In this document: one piece after another, positions 1-11,048 of the stretch
How positions within the stretch are numbered: the first letter of the stretch is position 1
Layout of the letters: each line of letters begins with the position of its first letter
Source of the DNA: Rhizodiscina lignyota
Lineage: Eukaryota; Ascomycota; Dothideomycetes; Aulographales; Rhizodiscinaceae
Reading direction: 5' to 3'
DNA: 64,000 nt
NCBI GenBank assembly: GCA_010015805.1
Contig: ML978132.1
Location: 806,001 to 870,000, forward strand
Notes under the pieces: model-generated
What the model was told of the DNA's origin: nothing
Database searches by the model: none
What the model saw: only the letters and a program-made list of their open reading frames with translations
Made by a program: the position numbers and the translations under genes

Positions 1-1
1 G

Positions 2-298
2 ATTGCGCGCTTCACGGGCCAGTCAGAATATGTGCTGAGCGCAGAGGCGGCGTTGACGAGCATGACGAATCAGAAGGCATGGAGTCGGCCGCCGTTGAAT
101 TTGAGCTTTAGCCTGCTCATGTTCACGAGTTCGGGTCTGCTGGTGAGGTACCTGAAGGTGTTTGAGAAGAATAATTATAGCTCGGTCAAGTGGGTAAGGT
201 ATATGACGAGGGCGGGGAATTATGAGATTCGGTATGTTGAAATGTTTCCTATTTTTTATGCGGATACAACTTTACTAAACTAGTCTCTCAGGTTTTAG
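2..298 (+). CDS. AP-2 clathrin adaptor complex subunit mu, C-terminal end (partial)
   Basis: The gene enters from the left edge. The frame starting at base 2 encodes the end of a mu-homology domain. The motifs SGLLVRYLKVFEKNNYSS and VKWVRYMTRAG are typical of fungal AP-2 mu, which binds Yxx-phi sorting signals and PIP2 during clathrin-mediated endocytosis. Exons are 2-231 and 292-298. The 60 nt intron (232-291) has a GTATGT donor, a TACTAAAC branch point and a CAG acceptor. Splicing gives the expected terminal EIRF followed by a stop; the unspliced frame would add a foreign tail. AP-1 mu is the alternative, but the KWVRYMTRAG form fits AP-2 better. This is inferred from remembered family sequences. 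Confidence 0.8.
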
Positions 299-856
299 CA
301 ACCGTCTCAGGGATTGCAATTGATGGGATGTTTATATTGCTTGGCCATAAGAATTCGAGTTACGAGGATGCATAGCGTTGGAGTTGAGGCAATTTGGTAA
401 TTTTGGGACATGTCATACCCGCTGTCAAGGCATCCGAATTCCAGGACGTTCCAGGTGTCCTGTTCTTGCTCAATTGTTGCCATTTCGTGAAGATCGTACC
501 AATTGCGTCGCGTCCTTCGAATTTCGACCCCTTTCATGGACCCCAAACCTGGAGATCTGCACCCCACAGGCGTTCTAGAAAATTCGAATCGATCGACACG
601 GGAGTCATAGTGTTTTAGGTTACGTATGTGCATTTCAGCTTTTCGATACTTCATGTGGAGTCGTCTTACGCTGACGCTTTCACGTGCGTAAAGGTGTTTC
701 GATTGGCTGCTGTTCCTTGCACCCTTGCTACCTATAAATAAGCTCGATCCCCGCTCACCAGGCTCCAGCATTCAACAACCTTCAACATAAATCTCCCAGA
801 AGGGTTTCAAATTGAACAAGAGATTCACAAATTCCTTGAAACTACAAAAAACGAAA
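299..856. other. Intergenic, promoter of the Arg/Gln-rich gene
   Basis: No coding region is supported here. The short ORFs on both strands have no family features. The right half holds the TATA box of the next gene. Confidence 0.5.
733..739 (+). promoter_or_regulatory. TATA box of the Arg/Gln-rich gene
   Basis: TATAAAT lies 124 bp before the start codon at 857. A transcript beginning about 30 bp further on would have a leader of roughly 90 nt. Confidence 0.5.
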
Positions 857-1978
857 ATGGCATCCGCAAGTGCTACCTTCACCTTCTCCACTCCAAGAGA
901 ACACGCTGCGATGATTCGAGCCCAAGCTAGGCAGCAGCGCCAACTCGCTGCTGCGGAGCGAGTGCAAGCCGCTCAAGAAAGAGTGCGGGAGGCTGTCGCT
1001 GCGTCCACTGCAAGAGCGGAGGAGCAGCGTCAACGCGTCCAGGAGCAGAGACAGACAGCGCAGGAGAGAGCTGAACAGCACAGGCAGAGGGTCCAAGTGA
1101 GAGCTCAAGAGCACAGGCAAAGGGCTCAAGAGCATAGGCAAAGAGCTCAGGAGAGAGCTCAGCATGCCAGGGAGAGCGCGAGGGCTTCTGCGACGGGTGG
1201 ATATAGCGTGAATATTAACAGCAACGGCAATTCCTGGTACGTATTTTGAAAGGAAGCAGTTGAATTGTAGCTTACTGCTTCTTGCAGGGTTGTTCGCAAC
1301 GAGTCTCGCGATGCGAATGGAAACCATCATGTGAGCGAGCGGGCATACTCTACGGGTGGCCCGGCTGTCGCAAGAGCCACTGCCAGTGCTGGACAATCTG
1401 CGGAGACGACAGCACCGGACCCGCCAGTGGACGCACCAGTTGAACATATCGATGAGGGCAAAGAAAATGTTGGAAAGTCTGAGGAGACTGCAGCTCCGGA
1501 TCCGCCAGTGGACGCACCAGTCGAGCACGTCGAAGCGGAGGACGCGAGTATTGCTGATTCAGTCGTCTCCGCGCCAAGCACGACAACTCTCTATCGCTCA
1601 CCGACGATCGTCTCTGTACCCGGTACTCCAACATTCGACGATGATGATTGGGTCATGGCGGATGCCGCATCGTCCAGACCAAGCTCGCCGTCTATCGTAC
1701 CTTCTGAAACACTTGCGGGAGATGAGGTCGATGAGGTGTTAGCGCCTGAACCGGTGCCAGCGTCTTCAAATGATGCCCCAGCTGAAGACAGTGCTGCTGC
1801 TCCGCAGGATGTTCCTCATTCTTCTGGCTCCTACAGCGTTAGTTCCAATGTGAATGGCCGTGAAGTGCGTTTCCAAGGTTCCTCAGGTGACGGAAGAGCA
1901 AGCGTCTCTGTCAATGCGGACTCGAGCGGTCGCGTGAAGTACATCGTCAATGGTCAAGAGGTTGATGTTGATGGTTAA
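857..1978 (+). CDS. Orphan protein with Arg/Gln/Ala-rich helical N-terminus and acidic C-terminus
   Basis: Two exons, 857-1236 and 1288-1978, with a 51 nt GTACGT...CAG intron, encode 356 aa. The ATG at 857 is in a good context (AAAATGG); the frame is open further upstream but without an ATG. Residues of about 20-115 form a repetitive charged helix built on units like QEHRQRAQ, probably a long single helix or coiled coil. The middle contains a duplicated segment: APDPPVDAPVEH occurs twice, each copy followed by an acidic stretch. The C-terminus is Ser/Pro/acidic and ends in a Gly/Ser/Asn-rich part (VSVNADSSGRVKYIVNGQEV) resembling the GYSVNINSNGN segment before the intron. No signal peptide or membrane segment is visible. 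I do not recognise a family and propose no function. Confidence 0.75.
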
Positions 1979-2730
1979 GGAGTAATTGAGACGGATCTGG
2001 AGTTGCATAAGTAACGAGGCCCATAGCTGAATATATGGAGGCTGCTTATCTTGCTATTGTACCTGAATCGAACAATCCAGCCGTCCGGTCTCCGAGTGCA
2101 TATGAGAAGAATAGTAAAGCAAGTGTGCCGAGCTTCGCCTTAGATGCTCAAATGGAGCGCTCCGCCCCGCTTTCGAATGCCAAGAAAACGCCACAGGGCG
2201 TTTTGGGCGAAAGGGCCGAACCTTAACTTTTCGTCCTCGTCCTCGCTTCTTTCATCGTTACAGGCAACAGATAGAGCTTGTGTCAACGACATAAAGATAG
2301 GCGGCAGACATCTTCTATGTATCTCTTAAGCTTCCGCTTTATCTGAAATCTCTGCGGTAACATCGAGCGGCCGCGTCCGCATCCGAACTCTTTCCATCTT
2401 CCTTGACTGCTGCCTCCAATCAATTTCGAACGGCCTTTTTCTGCACAATCTTCTTGAAGTGGCATTATGGCACCCTGCCACCCCATAGACCATTTGCAGG
2501 AAGCTCTCTCTTGTTCTCCAGATGCTCTTATGTAAAGATTCTCTCGCGCGTCAATTGCTTTTCTATTTCACTGCAATACCCCCTGCTCTTCCCGCAGGCA
2601 CTTCCGCCTTTAGACGAAGCTTGCCTTTCTCGAGAACGTAACTTTCGTCCATCTTCAACCCAGCATGCTTACCGTGTCTTTAGACGTATACGAATCAGCT
2701 AGTCGACTTTTTAAAATCTCACACGAAAAC
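1979..2730. other. Intergenic between convergent 3' ends
   Basis: This stretch carries the 3' flanks of the Arg/Gln-rich gene and of the acyltransferase-like gene. The only structure seen is the hairpin at 2185-2204. Confidence 0.4.
2185..2204. repeat. 8-bp perfect hairpin in the 3' flank
   Basis: AAAACGCC, loop ACAG, then GGCGTTTT. CTTTCG upstream and CGAAAG downstream could extend the fold. It lies about 200 bp after the stop of the upstream gene and may sit in its 3' UTR. Confidence 0.4.
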
Positions 2731-4161
2731 TTACATATTCGTCGTCTTTGGTATCTCGAATTTAGTAAAGACTCCCATGCATGGCGGCCCCTTACAAACG
2801 GTGGCTGTTCGCTGAGTCAGGTTGTACATCAAATGCGCCAACGTCACTTGCGCGCCCTTGTAAGGGTAGTCGGGGACATTCCGGACAGTGCTGTCCTCCA
2901 TATGTTGGCACACTGACGATGGCATGGATAGATGATCGGAAAACGCGCTGATGATCTTCTTTTCCGTCAAGCCTCCATCATTATGGGGCCGAACTTTTCG
3001 CGCGACTCGCTCAGCGCGGAACCAGCTACTTCCGCCGGGATAACGATCTGTCCATTTGCTGGCATGAAAAGAGCTGCTCACAAAGTGGTTGGCGTGGACC
3101 ACAAAGTTCTCTTTCCCTTCCGGGTAGCAGAGGTGAGCTGCCGTGGGCGTGATCTCAAGCGCCATGACGAAGCTGTCTGCTGTTCCAACAACAAGACTGT
3201 TCGAGCAATGTCTCGGAGCATTCTTTACGTTGACCAGTGCATTCGCAAAGTTGCTGTTATGCAAGAACTGCCGTCGAATGAACGACATTGGCAGGACAGG
3301 TTCCTGCGCAGCTCCTGGGGCCTGTGCCAGATCGATGGGAAAGTAATCCTCCGTTGACATTAGTGAACTGGCGCAAACGGCAAGGCCTGCGGAGTTGAAG
3401 CCGGATCGACCAAGCTGACCTGCTTCTGTCATGACGAACATTATAGGCAGGTCTTCCGATGGATCGGGATGAATTTCGAGATATACCGCCGTATCGTTGA
3501 GGAATATGTTGGCTGACATGTCCCAATTCTGCGCTAGTATGACATCTCCATTCGCGGTGCATTCTGCAAGGAATCCGGCCGAGGTGCACTCGTTAACACC
3601 ATCTGCTCCATCTTCGCAACCATCGGTCTCATCGTTTGTCGCCCTATCGCCATGTCCGCCAATACGCCCATTCAAGAGTCCGTTGCCATTTTCAGCATTG
3701 TCTCTTTCGAGGGTCTTCCAGTGTCCTGACAGGCTATTGGCTAATCCATTCCCAGCTACGAGGTCTCCCATCTCACCGGCATTTCTCTTTTGTGGGAAGG
3801 GGCGGATTGACTTGCCCCGTATGCGGGCCAGGTCATAGCGAGCATTGAGGAGGACGATCTCGTTCAAGCTGACACCAGCCCCGTCTGCAATGCCCCTCAA
3901 CTCTGGCAGTGCTTCTGGAAAGAACTCGGCGATCCCTGGAATATACACATCCTCAATGATGCGTATAGACACGTCCCTAGAGCGTCAGCTTTCGAAATCT
4001 TCTTGCGACAGCTCATCATACTCTGGAAGCAGCTTGCCTGGTTGCCGATAGTGTGCCAGGCACTTCTGGACCTTCTCTTTCGTCTGTGCTCCATAGGAGA
4101 ACCCACGGTCATAAGGGAGGCCCTTCACGACGATGTGCTGGTAATTTGGCTGAGGTGGCAT
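2731..4161 (-). CDS. Isopenicillin-N acyltransferase (AAT, C45)-like Ntn hydrolase
   Basis: Exons 4161-4022 and 3976-2731 encode 461 aa. The 45 nt intron (GTATGA donor, GCTGAC branch, TAG acceptor) removes an in-frame TGA. The start MPPQPNYQHIVVKG resembles acyl-CoA:6-aminopenicillanate acyltransferases. A predicted catalytic Cys lies in NECTSAG (about residue 177), followed by the family pattern ending in LAQNWDM; later motifs are LGRSGFNSAGLAVC and NSLVVGTAD. Family members are autoproteolytic amidases or acyltransferases whose Cys becomes the new N-terminus. Two oddities: a Gly/Asn/Asp-rich insert of about 70 residues precedes the Cys, where penDE has a short link, and Glu replaces the usual Gly before the Cys. 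No signal peptide is visible; a peroxisomal tail is not evident. It is transcribed divergently from an MFS carrier, which suggests breakdown of an imported amide. The family call is firm; the substrate is unknown. Confidence 0.82.
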
Positions 4162-4541
4162 GATGAGAGGAGAGGTTCAGCTCTGTTTCAAGCGCTCAGA
4201 GCTTCTGTTGAAACGCAGTGGCATCAAGATGTCTCGAGGGTCCTTGGCTCTTAAATGCTCCTAAGACAGGCTGACTCTAGTTACGCTCATTTTCTCTCTC
4301 GACTCGGCCAGTTTCTATCCGACGATATCAAGCGAGCTGAAGCCGGATCAATCCCTTCTTTTCCGTATAGATGATTGCTGGCATCGTCCATGGTCCACTG
4401 ATTTGACCAATAGAACTATCAACAGCAAGCTTTGTGCTCGCTGTGACTACCTAACAAAGGCAGTATTGGAAATGTCCCCGAGTCCGGAAAGGGGTAAGTC
4501 GCCGAGGACTTATCTTCAGTCACGGACCGCGAAGCGAGGCT

Positions 4542-4551
4542 CGGCACCCCG
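4542..4551. promoter_or_regulatory. CGG-N4-CCG inverted repeat, candidate Zn2Cys6 site 1
   Basis: CGG-CACC-CCG. Zn2Cys6 dimers bind paired CGG triplets with a spacing specific to each protein. Such a protein is encoded at 7587-9921. Confidence 0.4.
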
Positions 4552-4586
4552 GAGGGTAACCATGTTGGGTAGTCATGGCGACACCC

Positions 4587-4596
4587 CGGACTGCCG
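4587..4596. promoter_or_regulatory. CGG-N4-CCG inverted repeat, candidate Zn2Cys6 site 2
   Basis: CGG-ACTG-CCG, 45 bp after site 1 with identical spacing. Both copies sit within a shared ACCCCGGA context. Confidence 0.4.
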
Positions 4597-4902
4597 TTAG
4601 AAAGCCGCTCATCACGTTACTGGCAAGATTGCGATATCATTTTCCATCACCATGGACCTCAACACAAATGCAAGAGCGGGGAGAAGTTTGGACTTGTGAT
4701 AAGGGCGAAGCGACTCGAGATAAATGCAGAAGGATCGCCTGCGCTGCAAGGCATGGCAAAAATGGCCCTTTAACCGAACTTGGCAACATATCAGCACTAT
4801 ATCTTGAAACGGTTTTATCTAATTGACACGAGCAAACCCCATTGCGCAATTCCGTATTCTTGTTTCTTCTGGTCACGATATTCCTAGTTTACGCACTTGT
4901 CA

Positions 4903-6828
4903 ATGGCGGACACAAAAGAAACGGTCTCCTCCAGGGGACGTGCTGTGGGGGACATTGAGCCGCAGATGAGAGATGTACGCCATGTTGACACGGGAGAATT
5001 CACCGAGAAGGCGCCAGAACAGCACGACGAGGCCCTTGACTTCCTCCGCAGTGCCGGGGATGACAGCTTTACCTACACGGATCATGAAGCTACGAAAGTC
5101 CGCTGGAAGATTGATCTTTTCCTCATGCCATTGGTTCGTACAGAGTTCCTATCTTCTGCGAAGATTCACAATGCTGACATTGATCTCAGCTCGTCGTCAC
5201 GTTTGTTCTCAACTTTTTGGATAAGGGCATTCTCTCCAACGCGTCAGTTTTCGGTCTCCGCGAGGACACCGTGAGTGATACTGTACTCCACTTTGCTATC
5301 TTTCTGATCTTGCTCCGCAGCATCTTCATGGGCAGCAATACTCATGGGTTGGATCAATATTCTACTTTGGGTGAGTGACCAACGCTTGCCATGTATTGCA
5401 GATTCCCTTACTGCCAACCTCGTAGATATATGCTTGGCCAGCCCATTTCAGCATACATGCTGCACAAAGTTCCGATGGGAAAATGGCTCACTGGAAATAC
5501 CTTTGGATGGGGTGTCTGCATCCTCCTAGGCATCACCGCATCCAGTTTTGGTGCCATTGCGACTTCTCGATTCTTCCTTGGCATGTTCGAGGCCACTGTC
5601 AATCCAGCATTTGTCATGATTACAGCGCAATACTACACGCGCAAGGAGCACTCCCTTCGATCATGTATCTGGTGGTCCGGAGCATCGATCGGTTCATTCT
5701 TTGGTGACTTGATCGCCTGGGGAATTGGGCATGGACATGGTTCGCTCTCGCCATGGAAATACATGTTCATCACCTTTGGTGCCTTTTCGGTCCTCTGGTC
5801 TGTCGTTTTACTCTTCCTTTTGCCGGACTCTCCCTGGACCATGAAATTCTTATCCGAGAGAGAGCGGAGAATCATTGTGCTTCGAGTATGCATTCCCAAA
5901 TCCTTCGCCGGTCTTATGCATCGATATCAACTAATATCAATTTAGGTTGCCTCGAACCATACTGGCATCAAGAGCTCTCACTGGAAACCCAAGCAGGTCA
6001 TCTCAGCTCTGATGGACGTCCAGGCGTGGATATTCTTCGCTATCGCATTTCTTCAATCTCTCCCAAGCGGCGGTCTCACCACATTCAACAAACTCATTTT
6101 GACCGGTCTAGGCTATACAAATCTGGAGGTGCGTGTGACACTATCCTTATGTTCTACGAGCGCTTACTTACGTCTTCGCAAGTCCACCATTATGTCAATG
6201 CCTGAGCACGCCATCCAGCTCACAAGTATCATCGTAGCGTAAGCTTCCCATGCTCAAACCATCTGCTTCCAGAAATATCAGCCTTGTTCCCCGAGCTGAA
6301 GAATGTCGCTGACTAACTGGCAGGGGTATCATGGGGAGCTACCTCAAGAATAGTCGCTGTGTGGTGATGATACTCTTCAACATACCCCCACTTGTCGGGA
6401 GTTTTCTAATATACTACGAACCGACATCACATATGCACACGAGGCTGGCAGGAGTATACATCTTGCTCACAAACACCATTTCATACATCATGGTAATGAG
6501 TCTCGTCGCATCCAACTTTGCAGGGATGACGCGCAAGACGACAGTAGCAGCAGGCATATTCCTCTTCTACTCTGCCGGCAATCTCACAGCGCCGCAACTC
6601 TTCATCGATGCAGAGGCGCCGCGCTATCCGACGGGGTTCAGGGGCATGATCGCATCGTTCCTGTCGATGATTGTGATTGAGGCGTTCTTGATGGTGTACC
6701 TGATTTGGGAGAACAAGCGACGCGACAGGAAGTTTGGGAAGGTCGATCCCAATCAGCCGCAGCAGACCGACAGTGATTTTTTCAATCTGACTGACAAAGA
6801 GCAACCTTATTTCAGGTACGCGTGGTAA
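4903..6828 (+). CDS. MFS transporter, Dal5/allantoate permease (ACS) family
   Basis: Seven exons: 4903-5133, 5190-5270, 5321-5370, 5426-5885, 5946-6128, 6183-6238 and 6324-6828, all in phase, giving 521 aa. The diagnostic series is LDKGILSNASVFGLRED after the first helix, SWVGSIFYFGYMLGQP, SRFFLGMFEATVNPAF, LPDSPWTMKFLSERERR and the repeat-2 helix SYLKNSRCVVMILFNIPP. About 12 membrane spans are expected. Dal5 relatives import anionic nitrogen or organic-acid compounds such as allantoate, nicotinate, pantothenate or dipeptides. Intron 1 has the uncommon donor GTTCGT. The gene is divergent from the acyltransferase-like gene and followed by a Zn2Cys6 regulator, so it probably imports that enzyme's substrate. 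The family is firm; the substrate is not. Confidence 0.88.
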
Positions 6829-7586
6829 GCCAGCTGGGTTTCTCTCTTGGCATACGAGTACAGAAGAAGACGGCAAGCTGTTTGGGGCAATTTCATGGAC
6901 GCACGGGGAGTTCGGCCGAAACGACAAAATGGCTTTGAAATCGCGTCGTCGGTCGGCCCGAGTGTCAAGCACCGGGTTTTCCAGCTTCAGGCTTTAGAAT
7001 TAGCTTCTTTGTCAGCCGATCGGGGCGTGGAGTGGATGGCGGTTATATTTCCGGATCGCAGGGTGAATCGAGCAATTCAGCCATTGATGGACCTGCGGCG
7101 CTCTTCGGCCGTGCAAGGGATGGCGATGCTGCAAAGGCGCTCGCGTAGCAAAACTTAGCAAAAATTTGAAACGCACGCTACGAAACAAAACGACGGCTTG
7201 ATATATCACGTTTTTCCACATCCGGCTAGAGCCGCTTTGATATTGCCTTTAGGAGGCGCGGTCGTTAATGCCCTTCTGCCACCCGCGCTTATGTACACAG
7301 CATCGTGTTGGTCTCTGCTGACTGTACCCGGCATCCTCCATGACTCTCCGCCAGGGCTCTGCCATTTTGCAAGACCTGGACTGGCGCAAAGCTGGACGAG
7401 CTGGCCTGGCTCATTCACAGCTCCCCGCTCTGCAGAGCCAAGCACTGGTCCCCTGGGTAAGGCTGATCTCGGACTGGAAGTGTGAGTGGGCGTGCCTAGT
7501 ATGGGGTTGGCGACTTCTTTATCATCCAGCGCATTTCACCGCAAAATTCGCAGGCAGATGCTCACTCATGTTTTACTAATGCTACA
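6829..7586. other. Intergenic, promoter of the Zn2Cys6 regulator
   Basis: No gene is supported. A CGG-N10-CCG arrangement at 7096-7111 is probably chance, since its spacing differs from the upstream pair. Confidence 0.4.
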
Positions 7587-9921
7587 ATGACTTCAAATTC
7601 TCCCTTACGCAGAAGCTTTTACGGTGCGTTGAGGCCCATGTGACCCGTTGAGTGCGCAGCGATCACTGACAAATCTCGTAGGATGCCTCACGTGTCGGAA
7701 GCGAAAGGTTCGGTGCAAAGGGGGTCATCCGTGCCAGAACTGCGAGCGTATGAATATCACGTGTCATAGTTCTTTCGACAATAACTTTAAAGTCCATGTT
7801 GTACCGGCACCTGGGCGAAAACCTGAGACAGTGACGACACCGCCGAGGCGGCTTGAATCGATCACGCCGATCCGTGAAGACAAAAGCGAGAAGACGAACG
7901 GGACGAATGGGGCCTCAAGAGCGACGACAAAGACACCTGAGGTCATTCAGGAAGAGACTGTCGTGAGGCGGTTTGATCCGCCAGCGCAGTTTGGGCTGAT
8001 TACGACCACCTTCGATACCAACACCAGTACCTACATCTCATCTTCATCATCGTCTGACCCCTATGCACAATTCTTCAGCTCTATTCCCGATTTCGACCCC
8101 CTGTCCCTTCAAGGCACCTGGGACTTTGATTTCTCTCTGGAGCCATACACAGGATTCAATCTATCTGACATCCAACCTACGACAACCACTTCCGACGATA
8201 CACCCAAACTAGACGTCCCAGTGACACAATTTCGGTTTGTCAACTCAACTGGCGTTGAGACGTATTGTGGTGACAGTGGGCTTCCGATCAACAGCATTTC
8301 GAAGAACAGACTCGGCACCAAAACAGCAGAACCAAAACATGGTAAACAGGGACCAACGGAGGAATGGGCCGCTTTCAGACGGAAGAAACTCAGACTCAAT
8401 GGAACACTATCTCCGTTGGCCTCTGGAGATCCAGGACGCGATTCTCCCGTACCGGTACCGTCGAAGGATGCCGACTTCTTCTTCTTCACACACTACGATA
8501 GCGCAATACGGAGCACCTACAGTCTGAAAGACGATGCAAAGTGGAACTATCATTCGTTCATACTCGCCTTCATCCAGCAGTGCAGCCCAGAATTTCCGTT
8601 TCGAATCGCAGTTCTGGCGTGGACAGCAAAACATTTCGCGACGGAATCTGCATCGGGGGACAATACGTGGAATGGATACTACGCAAGGGCGTCCTCGGAA
8701 ATCAACAGGCTAATCGGGGATCGATCTGTGGACGACACGCCCTCGACTATGGTGCTGTCCAGACCGGCGATATCATCACGGCCCGAGGTTCTCGTATGTT
8801 CAGCACTGTTCCTCTGTCGCTGTGACGTGCTTGCAAACGACTACAACTCCCTCTCGTCACGGCTGCAGCACCTCAGCAAATGGTTGAGCGGTCAGCCTGC
8901 GGATCTTCAATTGTCTGGATTCGCATGCAAAGTACTCATATGGCTATCGTATCTGCATGTGCGAGTCGCGATTTTCAGCACCAGCTCTTTCACTGGCCCG
9001 ACCCTTCTCGATGTCCTCATGCGACGGCAAGACCACGAAGCGATCCTGTCTCATGCACAAGTGTACCTGGCAGAAATCTTCGGGCCGTCATACCCACACA
9101 AAGATTTATCGCAGGACGCTGAACTAGCCCCGGTGTCGAGCCTGTTGCACGCGACTTTCAGTCTCATCTCAAGTATGCTCCGATACCGTTCGTGGAAACG
9201 CGGCAGCTCGAGCGGAAGGGATGATCAGGATCTCTGCGCAGCGAAGATTGCTGCGATAGACGCAGATATTCGACGGATCAACGCCGAGTTTGGTCTAGCC
9301 ATTGCCACGAATCCGACAGCGAGTATCTTAAGACTGCAGGAAGATTCGTGGGACTATCCAACGCTGCTCATACAACCTCCCGCTTCGCCGCAAGAATCTC
9401 CGCCACCGAAGATCGATCGTCCGACGCTCCACTGGCTAACATGCTATGCCGCATTCCTCACGTCCAAGATCCTGTGGTCGCGAATACTTCAGCCGTATAT
9501 TCGCACGGATTCGACGTCGGCGGCGGCGGTCAGCTCCATATTACAGATCGCACTACGGCTTCGGAAAGCGAAGTATAAGAAGACAGTACGCTCGATGCTC
9601 TGGCCGCTGCCATTGTTCGTCGCGGGCATAGAGACGACGGATGAGATCTACGCCGATTGGATCAAGACGTTCATGGAGGAGGCGGCGGCTGCGGGGAAGG
9701 CATCCGGCGACGATTTGGATCGCAGAGATAGTAGAGACGGAAAAAGGAGGCCGAATAAGAGCCTAGCTGATGGTGGAGGAGCCAGTGGAGGAACAGGAGG
9801 CGAGAGGGTGAGGCAGCTCATGGCAGAAATCAGACGGAGGCAGGCAAAACAAGGACGGAGAGTAGAGGTGGAACAAGCGATCAGGGAGATGAGTGGGGAA
9901 CTAGGCAGTTTTATATTTTGA
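7587..9921 (+). CDS. Zn2Cys6 fungal transcription factor
   Basis: Exons 7587-7623 and 7682-9921 encode 758 aa. The 58 nt intron has a GTGCGT donor, a CACTGAC branch and a TAG acceptor, and splits the usual place just before the first zinc-cluster Cys. Residues 14-40 form the binuclear cluster C-x2-C-x6-C-x5-C-x2-C-x6-C with the basic run RKRKVR. A long Ser/Thr-rich linker follows. From about residue 280 (FFTHYDSAIRSTYSLKDDAKW) to the end lies a helical domain like the fungal-specific trans_2 domain; the tail is charged and Gly-rich. It is expected to bind CGG pairs in the nucleus. Its position beside the acyltransferase-like/MFS pair suggests, but does not prove, that it is their local regulator. 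Confidence 0.88.
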
Positions 9922-11048
9922 ACTTTGAGCTGCATACATAGCGAAGACTGATCCTACTGCTGCCTTTGTTGGCGTTTTCAGCGCCACTTCCAGGAAACTA
10001 TTTGCCCATTTAGGTTAGCCTCTGTGATTTGGAGTCGTGAAGCGGCGTATCTGGATGTTTAGGCGCTGCGAGGACGCCTCGAGGAATATGAGGATTAGGG
10101 AATCACCTTTTGCCGTTTGTGAAACGGTCGGTTCAATTTCCCTTGGTGGACAGTTGATGTGACCGTAACGGGTTGGCAGTGCGAGGTGGCTGGAATCCGA
10201 AGATGGCTAGGTGAGCGAATGTCCCTATCCATCTTTCACAGAGCATATTGGATGCATTTGCCAAGCACCCTTCTGTGTGAAGAAAACAGCAGCGTCGACT
10301 GGTTAATCACTGGTTTAAGTCACTGGTTTTTGCTTTATTTGTACAACTCCCTACCCTATACCTCTTTACTGAGTTTCCTGTTCTTGGACCTCATATTCCT
10401 AAGTTTTTAATGGCTTTGGTGATTCTCGTGACATCTCAACACCACTCACAAATCCGACCATTTGGTCCTCTGTGAAGTTGCACACATTCCTTGGAAGTAT
10501 GCGTCGTTCAAACGCACTATCGAACGGATCTTGATACACATTTCCCATTCCGAAGGACCTTCACGACTACGTCCTCGTCTCGGTGGTATAAATCTATACC
10601 AGCCAGGCAGAGAGCAATCACGATACAGTCTCTGGACGGTTACTCTCATCACTATGTTGTGAAGCATTCTAAATGTGACTTGACCAAACCTCTTCTCCTT
10701 TAACGAGTGTCCAAATGGGGCCTTGCACCGTCGGTGGTAATTGCCCTTTTGGGAACATATCACGTGTAACTGGACACATCTCCTTGATCCATCAAGAAAG
10801 TTTAAAGTTACCATTGAGAAGCCAGATAATGGAGAGAAGGTACAAGAGAGACTTGATGATAGGGTGACATTTAACACAATAATCTTGACTCAATTCAGTT
10901 ATGTAGTCATGATATGATCTGAAGTCGAACCAGACAAGAAAAGAGTCGCACAACAAACCCTTCCCCATCGCCTGGCCCTATCGCACTGCTCATCGTCACC
11001 CAATTCTACCACAGCAGTCTGCCGATATTCTCCCCATTCCAAGTCCAT
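9922..11048. other. Intergenic, no gene seen
   Basis: Partly AT-rich (10300-10420). A minus-strand ORF at 10446-10877 and overlapping plus-strand ORFs show no start context, domain or splice support. Confidence 0.4.

Larger units (their letters stand above)
4162..4902. promoter_or_regulatory. Bidirectional promoter between acyltransferase-like gene and MFS carrier
   Basis: This 741 bp region serves both divergent genes. Its middle (about 4480-4600) is crowded with CGG/CCG triplets, including two CGG-N4-CCG inverted repeats and one CGG-N1-CCG at 4523-4529. ORFs here are short and lack features. Confidence 0.55.

Noticed and set aside
3960-4020. Apparent nonsense codon or readthrough in the acyltransferase-like gene
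   Set aside because: A 45-nt intron with consensus donor, branch and acceptor removes the TGA and keeps frame.
7096-7111. CGG-N10-CCG as an autoregulatory site of the Zn2Cys6 gene
   Set aside because: Spacing differs from the twin N4 sites and a single match is expected by chance.
10446-10877. 143-codon minus-strand ORF
   Set aside because: No recognisable features.
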